From Tomocerus qinae (taxonomy: Eukaryota; Arthropoda; Collembola; Entomobryomorpha; Tomoceridae): a DNA stretch of 64,000 nt. Position 1 is the first letter of the stretch; each line of letters starts with the position of its first letter. This document shows positions 23,268-33,066 of this stretch, in pieces. The notes beneath the pieces are model-generated. The model was not told where the DNA came from, did no database searches, and saw only the letters and a program-made list of their open reading frames with translations. The stretch covers positions 82,026,001-82,090,000 of the forward strand of contig CM034546.1 of NCBI GenBank assembly GCA_020055645.1, in the 5' to 3' direction. A program made the position numbers and the translations under genes.

Positions 23268-23445
23268 CTTTTGTGAAGGTAGAGAGAAGGGAAGGGGCAA
23301 AACAATCTCCAGAGAAAAGAACCACAGGGTTTCTCTCCGCGTATCTTTTGATAGCAGTGCAAAGACGGGCCGCTCCTCCGATTGGTTCTTTATTGCTTTG
23401 TGACTCCACATCGTAAATGTCATTCAGATGGATCAATAAAATCGT
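23268..23445 (-). CDS. Metallophosphatase/5'-nucleotidase-like gene, exon 2
   Basis: A 178-nt exon with the first metal-binding motif LLIHLNDIYDVE, then EPIGGAARLCTAIK, then VLFSGDCFAPSLLST. This order (HxND, GGxAR, GD) is the N-terminal half of the calcineurin-like phosphoesterase domain of 5'-nucleotidase-like enzymes, which hydrolyse phosphomonoesters such as nucleotides with a dinuclear metal centre. The acceptor is TATCTAG and the donor AAAAG|GTAATT. The five exons together give 218 in-frame codons with no stop. There is no signal peptide, so the product is probably cytosolic, unlike the GPI-linked or secreted 5'-nucleotidases. The exact substrate cannot be told from the sequence. Confidence 0.9.
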
Positions 23446-23552
23446 CTAGATAGAAAAGATAAGAATAGAAAAGATAATTATAAAAATAACTGATAATATT
23501 CAGCTCTATCTAACATCTAAAACTAAAGAAATGTCACAATTATTAATTGACC

Positions 23553-24067
23553 TTGACCCTTTCAGAGAATCTCGTTTGGGCGGAAAATTGTAATAATTTA
23601 CATTGAAAGAGTACGGATGTTTTAGAAAACTGCCTTTAACTTTTGATCTAAAATAGTAGTGGTGGCATATGTCAGCGAGTGGAAGTTGGCAAGTTTTATC
23701 AGTTTTGTATATCTGTAAAGCACAACTTCCTACGATGTCTATAACTCAAATTATGGTCATTTTACCTAAACACCTTTTTCGACATGGGGGAAAACAGCCA
23801 ATTTTGTATTATGGCTATATTCTCCTCCCCCATGTCGAAAAAGGTGCTTTGGTAAAATGACAATGATTTGAGTTATAGACATCAAGACATCGTAGAAAGT
23901 TGTGCTTTACAGATATGCAAACCTGATATCCCATTTTTCACTCCCTTTCCCTAACATATGCCACTTTACTCTTTTAGATCTAAAGTTACAGGCAATTTTA
24001 AATCCGTAATCTTTCAATGTAAATTCTTACAATTTTCCACCCAAACGAGTTTCTCTGAAAGGGTCAA
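23553..24067. mobile_element. Fold-back MITE in intron 1 of the metallophosphatase gene
   Basis: The ends are TTGACCCTTTCAGAGAATCT and the inverse (CTCTGAAAGGGTCAA). Arms of about 220 bp match closely, including TCCCCCATGTCGAAAAAGG near the centre. No coding capacity. Confidence 0.85.
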
Positions 24068-24359
24068 TTATTATTATGTATTACTAGTTGAATCCTAGCA
24101 CACAAAGTGTGCTAGAAAATGTTGCAATCAGTAAATTTCTAGCGACTGCGCATTGGCCCGAATTTCATAGACCGTTGATTGGAGTCAGTAGTCTAGGCTT
24201 TGCTCATTTACAAAATATTACCCTTGCTCATTAGTTACAAAATATTACGGACATAGATACAAACATTTATTCAAGAATAGTGAAAGAATCCCATGCGCAT
24301 GCCCCAGTTTATTTTTATGTAGAGTAAAGATTGAATGAGATAAATGGAGGGCAAATTAC

Positions 24360-24377
24360 CTCGTCGTCGGAGGTCAT
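24360..24377 (-). CDS. Metallophosphatase/5'-nucleotidase-like gene, exon 1 (start codon)
   Basis: A tiny first coding exon, ATG plus five codons (MTSDDE), with a good start context (CAACAATGA) and donor GACGAG|GTAATT. Its phase-0 end matches the phase-0 start of exon 2, giving MTSDDE|TILLIHLND. The acidic hydrophilic start argues against a signal peptide. The 5' UTR should extend toward about 24430. The assignment rests on phase, donor quality and position, so it is less certain than exons 2-5. Confidence 0.68.
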
Positions 24378-24624
24378 TGTTGACAGTAGGTTGTTAGACT
24401 AGAAAGGTGACAAATTGTCCTCAATAGTTAATAAGACTGAAGATTATTTTTAATTGTAATATATTGTATTATATTGTATTATGTATTATATTTGATTGAC
24501 TTGTGCTTCCGGACTGCCCACTGCAAATGTTCAACCCATCAGCCATTCACTCATCTGAAGAATTTACATTCAAATCACGACAGCGCGCAGCGGTTTTTGT
24601 TTTTCAAGGCATGTTTTAGTGTAG

Positions 24625-24898
24625 CAGCCGATAGCCACCAGCCACCAAGCCTTTGGCCACCAGCCACCAGCCACCACAGCCAATAGCCACCAGCAACCAG
24701 CCACCAAGCCTTTGGCCACCAGCCAGCAAGCCTTTGGCCACCAACCACCCGCCACCAGCCACCACAGCCAATGACCACCAGCCACCAAGCCTTTGGCCAC
24801 CAGCCACCAGCCACCAACCACCATGCCAATGGCCACCAACCACCAAGCCAATGGCCACCAGCCACCACAGCCAATGGCCACCAGCCACCAACAACCAC
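24625..24898. repeat. Foldback arm, outer minisatellite (left)
   Basis: GCCACCAGCCACCA and AAGCCTTTGGCCACCA units of variable length. Open frames in all readings of both strands are compositional and not genes. Confidence 0.9.
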
Positions 24899-24957
24899 AA
24901 ACTATGAAATGTAATGGTTCTCATTTCTTAGAATTTTCACGAGTACTTACATCTTCA

Positions 24958-25108
24958 AAAATAGTTTCCATAGATTTGGAAATCGTTTCCAAAGACTTGG
25001 AAAGAGTTTCCAAAGACTTGGAAAGAGTTTCCAAAGACTTGGAAAGAGTTTCCAAAGACTTGGAAAGAGTTTCCATAGACTTGGAAAGAGTTTTCAAAGA
25101 CTTGGAAT
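24958..25108. repeat. Foldback arm, inner minisatellite (left)
   Basis: About seven 21-bp units GGAAAGAGTTTCCAAAGACT(T). The unit is a dyad (GGAAA..TTTCC; CTTTGGAAA). It cuts into the gypsy integrase at about 25109. Confidence 0.9.
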
Positions 25109-28100
25109 GAGTAGTAGCCTGTAGTAGAATGAGGAGTAACCCTGTAATTAAGAAGAAAATCACACAAAGACAAATTAAGGTTATCTTTTGCACTGCACTG
25201 GATAGCCTTTTTGAATGTTGACACGAAACGTTCAGCTTCACCATTACTTCTAGGGTGATAAGCGCTACTGGTTGTGTGACGAATTCCATTCTTAACACAA
25301 AACTGTTCAAATTCCGTTGAAATGAACTGGGGACCATTGTCTGAGACTATAGTTTCCGGAATACCAAAACGGGAAAATGTTTCTCGAAGACAACAAATGA
25401 CTTTTGACGATGTGGAGTCTTTTCCAATGTCAAAAACTTCAGGCCACTTAGAATGTGCATCTGCGACGAGTAGCCACATTCTGTTTTGAAAAGGACCTGC
25501 CAAATCGATGTGCAGGCGCTGCCATGGCCTTTCTGGAAACGACCAAGGGTGTAACGGAGCTACACGAGGATTTGCACGATGAACTGCGCACTCGGCACAA
25601 CTTTTGACAGTTTTCTCAATTTCTCCATCGATACCAGGCCACCAGACGTACTGACGAGCCAATGATTTCATTCTGACGATACCAGGATGAGTGTCGTGGA
25701 GCTGCTTGAGAACGTCGGACTTAAGTGAGGCGGGAATGACGACACGAATTCCGCACATTACAATGCCTTGCTCAACAGAAAGTTCGTTACGATGAGGAAA
25801 ATACGGACGAATTTTCTCCTGAACTTGATCTGCTTTAGCTGGCCAACCATTCTGTATATGACGAATTACAGAAGACAAAACTGGATCCTTCGACGTGTGA
25901 AAGCGAACAAACTTTGACGTGACAGGATTTTCCTCCCTGATGGCTTTTACAGATATTTCTGTTTCGTTGTCAACAGGCGAAGAATCGGATACGGGTAGTC
26001 GAGACAACACGTCTGCATTCCCGTGACACAAAGTGTTTCTATAAATAATGTCAAACTGAAAACCACTAAGAAACACATTCCATCGGTGAAGCCTTGTTGC
26101 GACCAATGGAGGTAACTCACGATGAGAACCAAAAATAGCAAGTAACGGTTTATGATCTGTTACTAGTAAAAACTTACGTCCGCAGAGGTACTGGAAAAAC
26201 CGTTTTACACCGAATACAATTGAAAGAGCTTCTCGATCAATCTGTGAATAATTTCTTTCTGCAGAAGAAAGAGTCTTGGAAGCGTAGGCGATGGGGCGTT
26301 CACTTCCGTCGTCATACTTATGAAAAAGTACAACTCCCAAACCAACTGACGATGCATCACAGCTGATGCCAACGGGGACTGACTGCTGGTAGTGGGCTAA
26401 CACTGGTGTAGACGAGACGAGTTTTTTCACATGCTGGAAAGCATTACGGCATTCTTTGTTCCACTTCCACTCAACTCCATTCCTTGTGAGATTATTGAGA
26501 GGAGCACAATAGTGGGACAAATCTTTGACAAACTGAGAGTAGAAGTTGATGAGACCCAGGAATGACTTGACTTCAGAGACGTTCTGAGGTTCCCTCATGG
26601 TCATCATGGCTTCCACTTTCAACGGATCTGTACGGAGACCTTCCGAACTGACCAGACGACCCAAGAATTTTACAGACGGTTGTAAAAATTGACACTTGGA
26701 GCGAGAGAGTCTGTAGTTGCACTCCCTCATGTTTTGAAAAGCTTGTCGTAAATTTTGAATGTGCTCTTCATCGTTGCGACCTGAACAGATGACATCATCG
26801 ATGAAAGAACTGCACATAGAGACATTTTGCAACATGTTATCCATTAATTCTTGAAATATGGCTGGTGATGAGGCAATTCCCTGTGGTAACACATTATACT
26901 GAAATAATCCGCGTGGAGTATTTACGACCAAAAACTTCTTACAAGAGTCCTCCACCTCTACTTGATGAAATGCATCCGGGCCATCCAATTTAGAAAATCG
27001 ATTGCCGCCGGAGATGGACTCAAAAATGACTTCATCCCTAGCCAAGGGATACTGGGTGACACAAAGTTGACTGTTAATAGTCCTTTTGAAATCTCCCGTA
27101 ATACGCACTCTCCCATCGGGCTTTGGAACAACAACTAACGGAGATGCCCAATCGGAGTGGTCAACTCGTGTGATGACACCGGCTGCTTCCATTTTCTGGA
27201 GCTCTGCATCGACTTTTTCTCGCAATGCAAACGGAACTGGACGAGCTTTAAAAAAACGGGGCACCGCATCGTCACGAAGCACTAACTTAGCTTTAAAGTT
27301 ATTTATGGTACCAACAGGTTTATCGAAAATGTCTTTAAATTCATGTAACAATGATTTTAATTTTTGATGTTGTTGTACCTGATTAACTTGAGAGCACTGA
27401 GACTTAATATTATTCCAGTCCATTTGTAACTTGTGAAGTAAGTCACGACCGAATAACGACGAGCCTTCAGCAACGTGAATGAAATGTTGTACACACTGAT
27501 CGTTGTATTTAATTTCACACTTGAACTTCCCTTTGGAGGAAAACTTCTGTCCAGTATAGATTTGGAAAACGACATCGGACTTTGACAATTTTGGTGAACC
27601 GATTTTCTGCCAAAAACACTCTGGAACAAAACTAGTTCCCGAAGCTGTATCGAGTTCCATAACATGACTAAAACCGTTTATACATAATGAAATGTTGATT
27701 GTATTAGTCTGTTGTGATACCTGGTGGACAGTTTTTACGTTAGACGACGACGTAGATTTGTTCTTTTTAGGAGAACTGGAACCAGACCTGCAGTACTTCG
27801 AAAAGTGACCAGTTTTCGAACACTTAAAGCATACGACGGCCTTGTGTGGACAATCCGACTTGGAATGATCTTTTCCACAGTTGGGACACTTACAATTACT
27901 TGACTTCTTCTCCTTGCTGGTGGTTTGTTGACGACGAACAGTTTGACCAGGAGAAACTTTATTCACAGGCGGAGTGGGTGAACTGCCATTCCGAACAACT
28001 TGCGTACTGACTTCCGCTGACTCTTGACTGAGTGCAATTTGGACCGCTTTTTGAAGAGTGAGACTGTCATCTTCCAAAAAGAGTCGCTTTTGGGCTGCTT

Positions 28101-28518
28101 CCGAAGTGAGCCCGAACACAAACTGATCTCGAAGAGAGATATCAAGGCCACCGAACTTGCACGTAACTGCTAACTTACGTAGTTCGGCCAAAAACAACGT
28201 GACACTTTCCCCAGGCTGCTGCTTTCGACAGTGGAACCGGAAACGTTCAGCGATAGCCTTAGGAGCTGGCTTAAAATGTTCCTGCAACTTTTTAATTAAC
28301 ACATCCAAATCTTGAGATTCGGGTTTGTCCGGAAAAACAAGATCGTGGAGAATTGTGTATGTGGAGATGCCTATAGACGACAGGAAGATAGAACGACATT
28401 TATCCTTCGCCTTGGCGACGTCGATGTCGTTAGCGATGAGATAATTCTGCAAAATACCCACCCACGATTCGAAATCGTCACTTGTTGGGTTAAACGAATT
28501 TAACTTCCCAACCGGCAT
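25109..28518 (-). CDS. Ty3/gypsy Gag-Pol polyprotein, C-terminally truncated
   Basis: One uninterrupted frame from ATG at 28518 (MPVGKLNSF). In order: Gag capsid; two zinc knuckles (CPNCGKDHSKSDC and CFKCSKTGHFSKYC); protease (ELDTASGTSF); RT with FIDD in place of YxDD (SSFIDDVICSG, about 26795) and QGIASSPAIFQ; RNase H (ISCDASSVGLG); integrase zinc domain (HDTHPGIV..CAEC); and DDE core (HIDLAGPF, SDNGPQF, NGEAERF). The frame then leaves homology after VTPHSTTGYYS and reads on through the Foldback inner minisatellite (SFQVFGN repeats) to a stop near 24955. The integrase C-terminus and 3' LTR are missing, so the copy cannot be autonomous. The intact frame indicates recent capture or insertion. 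Confidence 0.92.
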
Positions 28519-28566
28519 GTTGAGTTAATCTGGCGACACAGTAAACTCACGAAAAAAATAACAAAA

Positions 28567-28586
28567 CAGTTTAGCAGGCTGCGCCA
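28567..28586 (-). promoter_or_regulatory. Primer binding site of the captured gypsy element
   Basis: On the minus strand TGGCGCAGCCTGCTAAAC follows two bases after the LTR end (..CATACATAACA-TT). A TGGCGC start is the usual complement of a tRNA 3' CCA end. The tRNA species is not assigned. Confidence 0.6.
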
Positions 28587-28588
28587 AA

Positions 28589-28850
28589 TGTTATGTATGC
28601 AACCCTAGTATGCTGTGGAATGAGCAGAAAGGGTTTATACAAACTTTACAGTATTTATTTAATGACAATTAAATAAATATAACTTTACAGAAATTACAGG
28701 CAACCGACGTGGTTGAGCATTCGGCCAAGTGTGTTGAATCTCGTACCAAAACTCAAGGACACTACACAAGACTAACACATTGACACAACTACATATACGT
28801 ATAACTTGAGACATGTAGAAACAACATATAGACAGACTCTATACATAACA
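28589..28850 (-). repeat. 5' LTR of the captured gypsy element (262 bp)
   Basis: On the minus strand it begins TGTTATGTATAGAG and ends GCATACATAACA (TG..CA). Its outer end abuts the Foldback inner minisatellite directly. No matching 3' LTR exists in the window. Confidence 0.8.
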
Positions 28851-29090
28851 CTTTCCAAGTCTTTGGGAACTCTTTCCAAGTCTTTGGAAACTCTTTCCAA
28901 GTCTTTGGAAACTCTTTCCAAGTCTTTGGAAACTCTTTCCAAGTCTTTGGAAACTCTTTCCAAGTCTTTGGAAACTCTTTCCAAGTCTTTGGAAATTCTT
29001 TCCAAGTCTTTGGAAACTCTTTCCAAGTCTTTGGAAACTCTTTCCAAGTCTTTGGAAACTCTTTCCAAGTCTTTGGAAACGATTTCCAAA
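28851..29090. repeat. Foldback arm, inner minisatellite (right)
   Basis: About eleven 21-bp units CTTTCCAAGTCTTTGGAAAC, the inverse of the left inner array. Confidence 0.92.
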
Positions 29091-29164
29091 TTTATGGAAA
29101 CTATTTTTGAAGATGTAAGTACTCGTGAAAATTCTAAGAAATGAGAACCATTACATTTCATAGT

Positions 29165-29578
29165 TTGTGGTTGTTGGTGGCTGGTGGCCATTGGCTGTGG
29201 TGGCTGGTGGCTGGTGGCCATTGGCTTGGTGGTTGGTGGCCATTGGCCTGGTGGTTGGTGGCTGGTGGCTGGTGGCCAAAGGCTTGGTGGCTGGTGGCCA
29301 TTGGCTGTGGTGGCTGGTGGCGGGTGGTTGGTGGCTGGTGGCCAAAGGCTTGGTGGCTGGTGGCCATTGGCTGTGGTGGCTGGTGGCGGGTGGTTGGTGG
29401 CTGGTGGCCAAAGGCTTGGTGGCTGGTGGCTATCGGCTGTGGTGGCTGGTGGCCAAAGGCTTGGTGGCTGGTGGCCAAAGGCTTGGTGGCTGGTGGCCAA
29501 AGGCTTGGTGGCTGGTGGCTATTGGCTGTGGTGGTTGGTGGCCAAAGGCTTGGTGGCTGGTGGCTATCGGCTGCTACA
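29165..29578. repeat. Foldback arm, outer minisatellite (right)
   Basis: GGTGGCTGGTGGCC and AAAGGCTTGGTGGCTGGTGG units, the inverse of the left outer array and longer than it. Open frames here are compositional. Confidence 0.92.
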
Positions 29579-29616
29579 CCATGTTTTATCCTCTTGCTTC
29601 CGGAGGAGGCATAAAT

Positions 29617-29811
29617 TACTTTAATTACATCTAAATTAAAAAAATTACTTCTTTTAAAGAAATTACATCTAAATTAACAAAATTACTTCTTTTAAAGAAA
29701 TTACATCTAAACTAACAAAATTACTTCTAAATTGTAAAAAATTACATCTAAATTAAAAAAATTACTTCTAAATTTAAAGAAATTACATCTAAATTAAAAA
29801 ATTACATCTAA
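29617..29811. repeat. AT-rich minisatellite, left part
   Basis: Units of about 20 bp (AAATTACATCTAAATTAAA), continuing to the right of the giant LTR element at 48572-49437. The retroelement inserted into one array. Confidence 0.88.
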
Positions 29812-30536
29812 TGTAACGCATATAATTATACGGAGTACTATAGAGAGAGAGTGTGTTTATAAATGTAAGTAGTGACACTAGGGATATGTATTATACTACT
29901 GTGTGGTAAGACACGAACTCAGGTTTTCATGACCGGCCAGTCATTTTAATGTACTTTAATGAAATTCTATGAACATGTTGCCGGACACTGTATGTTATAT
30001 AATATTACTTTATATGATGAATCTGACTCTACCATGTATTATACTGACTCTACAATGTATTAAGTGTATTGTAATTTTGAGTGTTTCCTTAACCATTGTG
30101 GATCCCTACTCTGACCCTTTGTACGACGAAGCGAGCGAGAGTGAGCCGAGTACTACGAGCAGAGACGACAGAAGTTTACAAAAGCCAGCCCCGGAGCCCA
30201 CAACCGTTGGAGTCTACCGAATCCAACTTCTCGCTCACTACTCAACCTCTCTGCCCTTTCCTCTCTCTATTATATTGTCTCCCAACTTTATATCATACAT
30301 CCTTATATCCCATTCAACATCTTCCTACTCTGTGAACTAGACAGCTTAAATAAAAGGACACTTCAATTTGTCCATAAAACCCAAATCGTTTCCCATTGTA
30401 TCTCACTTTATTTATTTTAATAACTATTTCAAAGTAGACCGACTTGAGGTAGAACCCGACCGTAATTCGCAAGCATCCTCTTTAGTTTGTCCCTAAATAA
30501 CCATTTATTTTACACCACACACACCTAAGGATGACA
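29812..30536 (+). repeat. 5' LTR of the giant element (725 bp)
   Basis: Starts TGTAACGCATATAATTATAC and ends CACCTAAGGATGACA. A poly(A) signal AATAAA is at 30349-30354. Differences from the 3' LTR are one each in the GA run near 29846, near 30339 (C/T) and near 30420 (A/C). Confidence 0.95.
29969..30340 (+). other. 123-codon open frame inside the LTR (both copies)
   Basis: An ATG-started frame with a hydrophobic first half (IILLYMMNLTLPCIILTL) and an acidic middle (DPYSDPLYDEASESEP). It is intact in both LTRs (29969 and 48004), but the LTRs are nearly identical, so this adds little. It could be an LTR-encoded accessory gene, as in some retroviruses, or chance. It recurs as a 79-codon frame in another register. 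Confidence 0.25.
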
Positions 30537-30537
30537 T

Positions 30538-30555
30538 TGGTGGCTCCGTGAGTGG
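30538..30555 (+). promoter_or_regulatory. Primer binding site of the giant element
   Basis: TGGTGGCTCCGTGAGTGG starts one base after the LTR. The TGG start fits complementarity to a tRNA 3' CCA. It overlaps a good splice-donor match, GTGAGT (30548-30553), which could serve the spliced env message. The tRNA is not assigned. Confidence 0.65.
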
Positions 30556-30705
30556 TTCTACTACTTGAAATAATACTTCCTTTACTTCTTTTCTAAAAAT
30601 CCTATCTTACCCCAGTGTCAAAATTACTAAGACTCCAGTAAAAGTTACAAAGAAACTTAGTTGGTTTTCGTGCCTAAATGCACTTAGACCCCATTTCGGA
30701 TTAGA

Positions 30706-30873
30706 ATGATGTGTGTCCCCGTAAATCTAACGTGTATTTTAGTCTTAGCCATTACCATATTCTTAGTTGCAGCTAGCGTATATTTATTTCAAGAGAGCGA
30801 CAATATACTAAAGATAGTTAAGGGTCAAATTGAGCGTTTCTCGGAGTTAGCTAAACAGCAAAGAGAGGATTAG
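30706..30873 (+). CDS. Small single-pass membrane protein ORF in the leader (55 aa)
   Basis: The frame starts MMCVPVNLTC and runs through one strongly hydrophobic segment (ILVLAITIFLVAASVYLF) into a charged tail ending KQQRED, then stops. It lies between the PBS and gag, where LTR elements usually have no gene. N-out/C-in topology with an NLT glycosylation site is possible. It may instead be a leader peptide or uORF regulating gag. No homologue is recognised; shortness limits confidence. Confidence 0.45.
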   Translation: MMCVPVNLTCILVLAITIFLVAASVYLFQESDNILKIVKGQIERFSELAKQQRED

Positions 30874-31498
30874 GTAGACTCCCCGTCCGAGAAATTATTC
30901 CACCAAAAATACAATAGATAGAGAAAAGCAGAAAGAGAAAAGAACTTCTAAGATTTTCAGGGCATTTGATCTATAAGTATTACCTGGATGGCTTGCGCGG
31001 ACAGGTACTAAATGCTATGTATAAACATACATTGTTAGATCAGGCAGGTACAAGAGGTTTTACAGGTCATAGTCTGAAAATAAGAAGTCGAAGATAATCA
31101 AAAAGTAAAATTGAAAGAAAATGAATTAACATAAATAAATGAAACCGCAATAGTGCGAAATAATTGAATCCGCAATAAGTCAGAAAATTGGGCGCCGCAT
31201 AAGCCGCCATATCCACATATCTGAATACATATCTGAATACGTATAAATAAGACAATGAATTAACATAACAATATCTGCACAGTTGCAAAAAATAAAAGTG
31301 GAAAACAATGATTTAACATAAAATATCGGCACACAAGTTGCAAAGATTGACACTACAATAAGACGGAAAAATAAGAAAATAATACGTGGAAAATGTAAGA
31401 CAATCATAAACTAAAAGACACATTACACACACAAACATATCACTACATATTCCTTAATTTAAAAAGTTTCCTTGGTACCTTCCTTAATCACAATAAAC
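30874..31498 (+). other. Leader between the small ORF and gag
   Basis: About 620 bp without a plausible gene. It contains donor-like sites ACAG|GTACT (near 31003) and GGCAG|GTACAAG (GT at 31048-31049) that could pair with the env acceptor, and presumably carries the packaging signal. Confidence 0.4.
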
Positions 31499-33031
31499 AT
31501 GGATTCCTCGGACGAAATTTTAGATGATAGTTCTTTAGAATTACAGATAAATAGAATGGAGAGTGTACTAATGGTAAGAACTCCAATCCCTACATCAACC
31601 CCAATACATACAAGGCAGGATAGACAGTCAGATCGGCAGCAAGCGGATGATGAAATTTCAGACATTGAACAAGAAGAAGAATTACCTACATATAGCAAAT
31701 ACCAAGATGATTTTTCATCTCCAGAAAATAATAGAAATCACAGATCACAAATACCCAAGAATAAACCTTGGAAACCAAGAGAAAGAATACAGAGATCGGT
31801 GCAAAACGCATTATATGCATTGAAACCTACTAGAGCTGTAGTACAGCCACAAAAATTTTCCGGAACTAATGAGTTAGATGCTGACGACTGGATGTTAAAA
31901 TATGAGAGTGCGGCCGCTGCAAATGGCTGGACAAACGAAATGATATTATTACAATTTCCTGCATATTTAATAGGGGAAGCGCTAAACTGGTATAATTGCT
32001 TTAGAGCCGAACGTGCAAGAGAACAACAAGGACATGTCTTGTTGGGATTAACACTATTCACATGGAGTGAATTGAGAGAACAATTTCTACAAATGTTTAG
32101 CGAGACAAAAGCATGTCCACTCGCAATTGAGTCTAGAATAAGACATATGAGACAAAGACAAGGAGAATCTTGTATGAAATATATGATAAAAATAGAACGT
32201 TTAAATAACCTACTAGATCCATGGATGACCGATGATCAAAGAATTAGAAATATATGTATGGGACTGAATAAAGAAAATATGCAGACATTAAAATTAAAAC
32301 ACCCGACTTCCATTGCGGATTTGAAAGAGTTATTCAAAGGAGCAGATGACGTCGATGCGATGTACAATCAAATAAATACTACTGAAACAAAGGCAATCAC
32401 ACTAATCGGAGTAGAAGAACGAGTACCAAAGAAAGTTTCTTTCAAAAATGACCGACAATCACGGGTAAATGAGAAAAGTCCAGACTTTTCTTATATGGAA
32501 AGGAGACTTGAAGAAGTAGAAAATACATTAAGAATGATGAGAAAGCCAAAAAGAGATTTGAGAAAAATTGATCAACCAGAAAATAATCAAGACTCGAATT
32601 GGCGAACTCAAAATACACAACAGCGAAACGATATTCAAGGAAATTCGCAAAGGCAGAATAATGCAACCCAACAACAATGGGCTGAGAACACGCTAAATAA
32701 TGCATACACAACTCCACCACGGTTCTCTAATCAAAGAAGATTTCCACCAAGAAATAATTTTCAACAAATAAGGAATGTTTTTCCGCAAAATAGATCAAAT
32801 TTCTTACCAGCAAGAAACAATTACAACCGAGATAACCAAAGGGTTCGGAGAGAGTTTGTTGACAGAAATTATGCTTATTATAATCAGAATAGAGACCAGG
32901 ATGGAGAAGGCAGAGCAAATCAAGACAAAAGGCCTTTAAACTTAGAGGATCCAGCTTTAAGGGGCCCATTGCTGGAGACTCCGATTATGCCCCAAAGAAA
33001 CGAGACATTTTCACAGAAACAGTACCAATAA
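31499..33031 (+). CDS. gag: Gag of the giant LTR element (510 aa)
   Basis: Starts MDSSDEILDDSS at 31499; an in-frame TTG 27 nt upstream is not a likely start. The centre matches a Ty3/gypsy capsid domain: KYESAAAANGWTNEMILLQF, YLIGEALNWYN, FTWSELREQFLQMF and a later MRQRQGESCMKYM (residues about 115-260). The last 170 residues are rich in Arg, Asn and Gln and contain no CCHC zinc knuckle, so nucleic acid binding is presumably by the basic tail, as in some errantivirus-type Gags. The 3' end contains the frameshift heptamer TTTAAAC in phase with gag. The product should assemble the particle. Confidence 0.9.
   Translation: MDSSDEILDDSSLELQINRMESVLMVRTPIPTSTPIHTRQDRQSDRQQADDEISDIEQEEELPTYSKYQDDFSSPENNRNHRSQIPKNKPWKPRERIQRSVQNALYALKPTRAVVQPQKFSGTNELDADDWMLKYESAAAANGWTNEMILLQFPAYLIGEALNWYNCFRAERAREQQGHVLLGLTLFTWSELREQFLQMFSETKACPLAIESRIRHMRQRQGESCMKYMIKIERLNNLLDPWMTDDQRIRNICMGLNKENMQTLKLKHPTSIADLKELFKGADDVDAMYNQINTTETKAITLIGVEERVPKKVSFKNDRQSRVNEKSPDFSYMERRLEEVENTLRMMRKPKRDLRKIDQPENNQDSNWRTQNTQQRNDIQGNSQRQNNATQQQWAENTLNNAYTTPPRFSNQRRFPPRNNFQQIRNVFPQNRSNFLPARNNYNRDNQRVRREFVDRNYAYYNQNRDQDGEGRANQDKRPLNLEDPALRGPLLETPIMPQRNETFSQKQYQ
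32935..32941 (+). promoter_or_regulatory. -1 ribosomal frameshift heptamer TTTAAAC
   Basis: T|TTA|AAC is in the gag reading phase, and a -1 slip enters exactly the pol frame. That frame is then open to 33063, with the gag stop at 33031 in between. UUUAAAC is one of the most efficient known X-XXY-YYZ slippery heptamers. A downstream pseudoknot was not worked out. Confidence 0.75.
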
Positions 33032-33066
33032 GGGTATTTCATGTAGACTTCTTATTAGAAAAATGA

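Larger units (their letters stand above)
24619..29579 (-). mobile_element. Foldback-like composite element carrying a gypsy fragment (4,961 bp)
   Basis: Perfect 9-bp duplications CATGTTTTA (24610-24618 and 29580-29588) flank inverted ends GTGTAGCAGCCGATAGCC. Each arm is made of the same two minisatellites in mirror order: an outer GCCACCAGCC/CCAAGCCTTTGG array and an inner GGAAAGAGTTTCCAAAGACT array, joined by a unique stretch with AATGGTTCTCATTTCTTAG. The left arm is about 490 bp, the right about 729 bp. Between them lies an antisense gypsy 5' LTR-gag-pol piece. Drosophila Foldback elements are known for long tandem-repeat inverted ends and 9-bp TSDs and are linked to MULE-type NOF transposases. 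By structure this is a Foldback-type element. Confidence 0.88.

Noticed and set aside
24619..29579. Foldback arms as LTRs of the gypsy element
   Set aside because: The arms are inverted, not direct, the TSD is 9 bp, and the real gypsy 5' LTR (262 bp) lies inside the right arm.
29141..29634. Trp/Gly-rich and His/Pro-rich ORFs of 140-240 residues
   Set aside because: Composition artefacts of the GCCACCAGCC Foldback arm, open in several frames of both strands.
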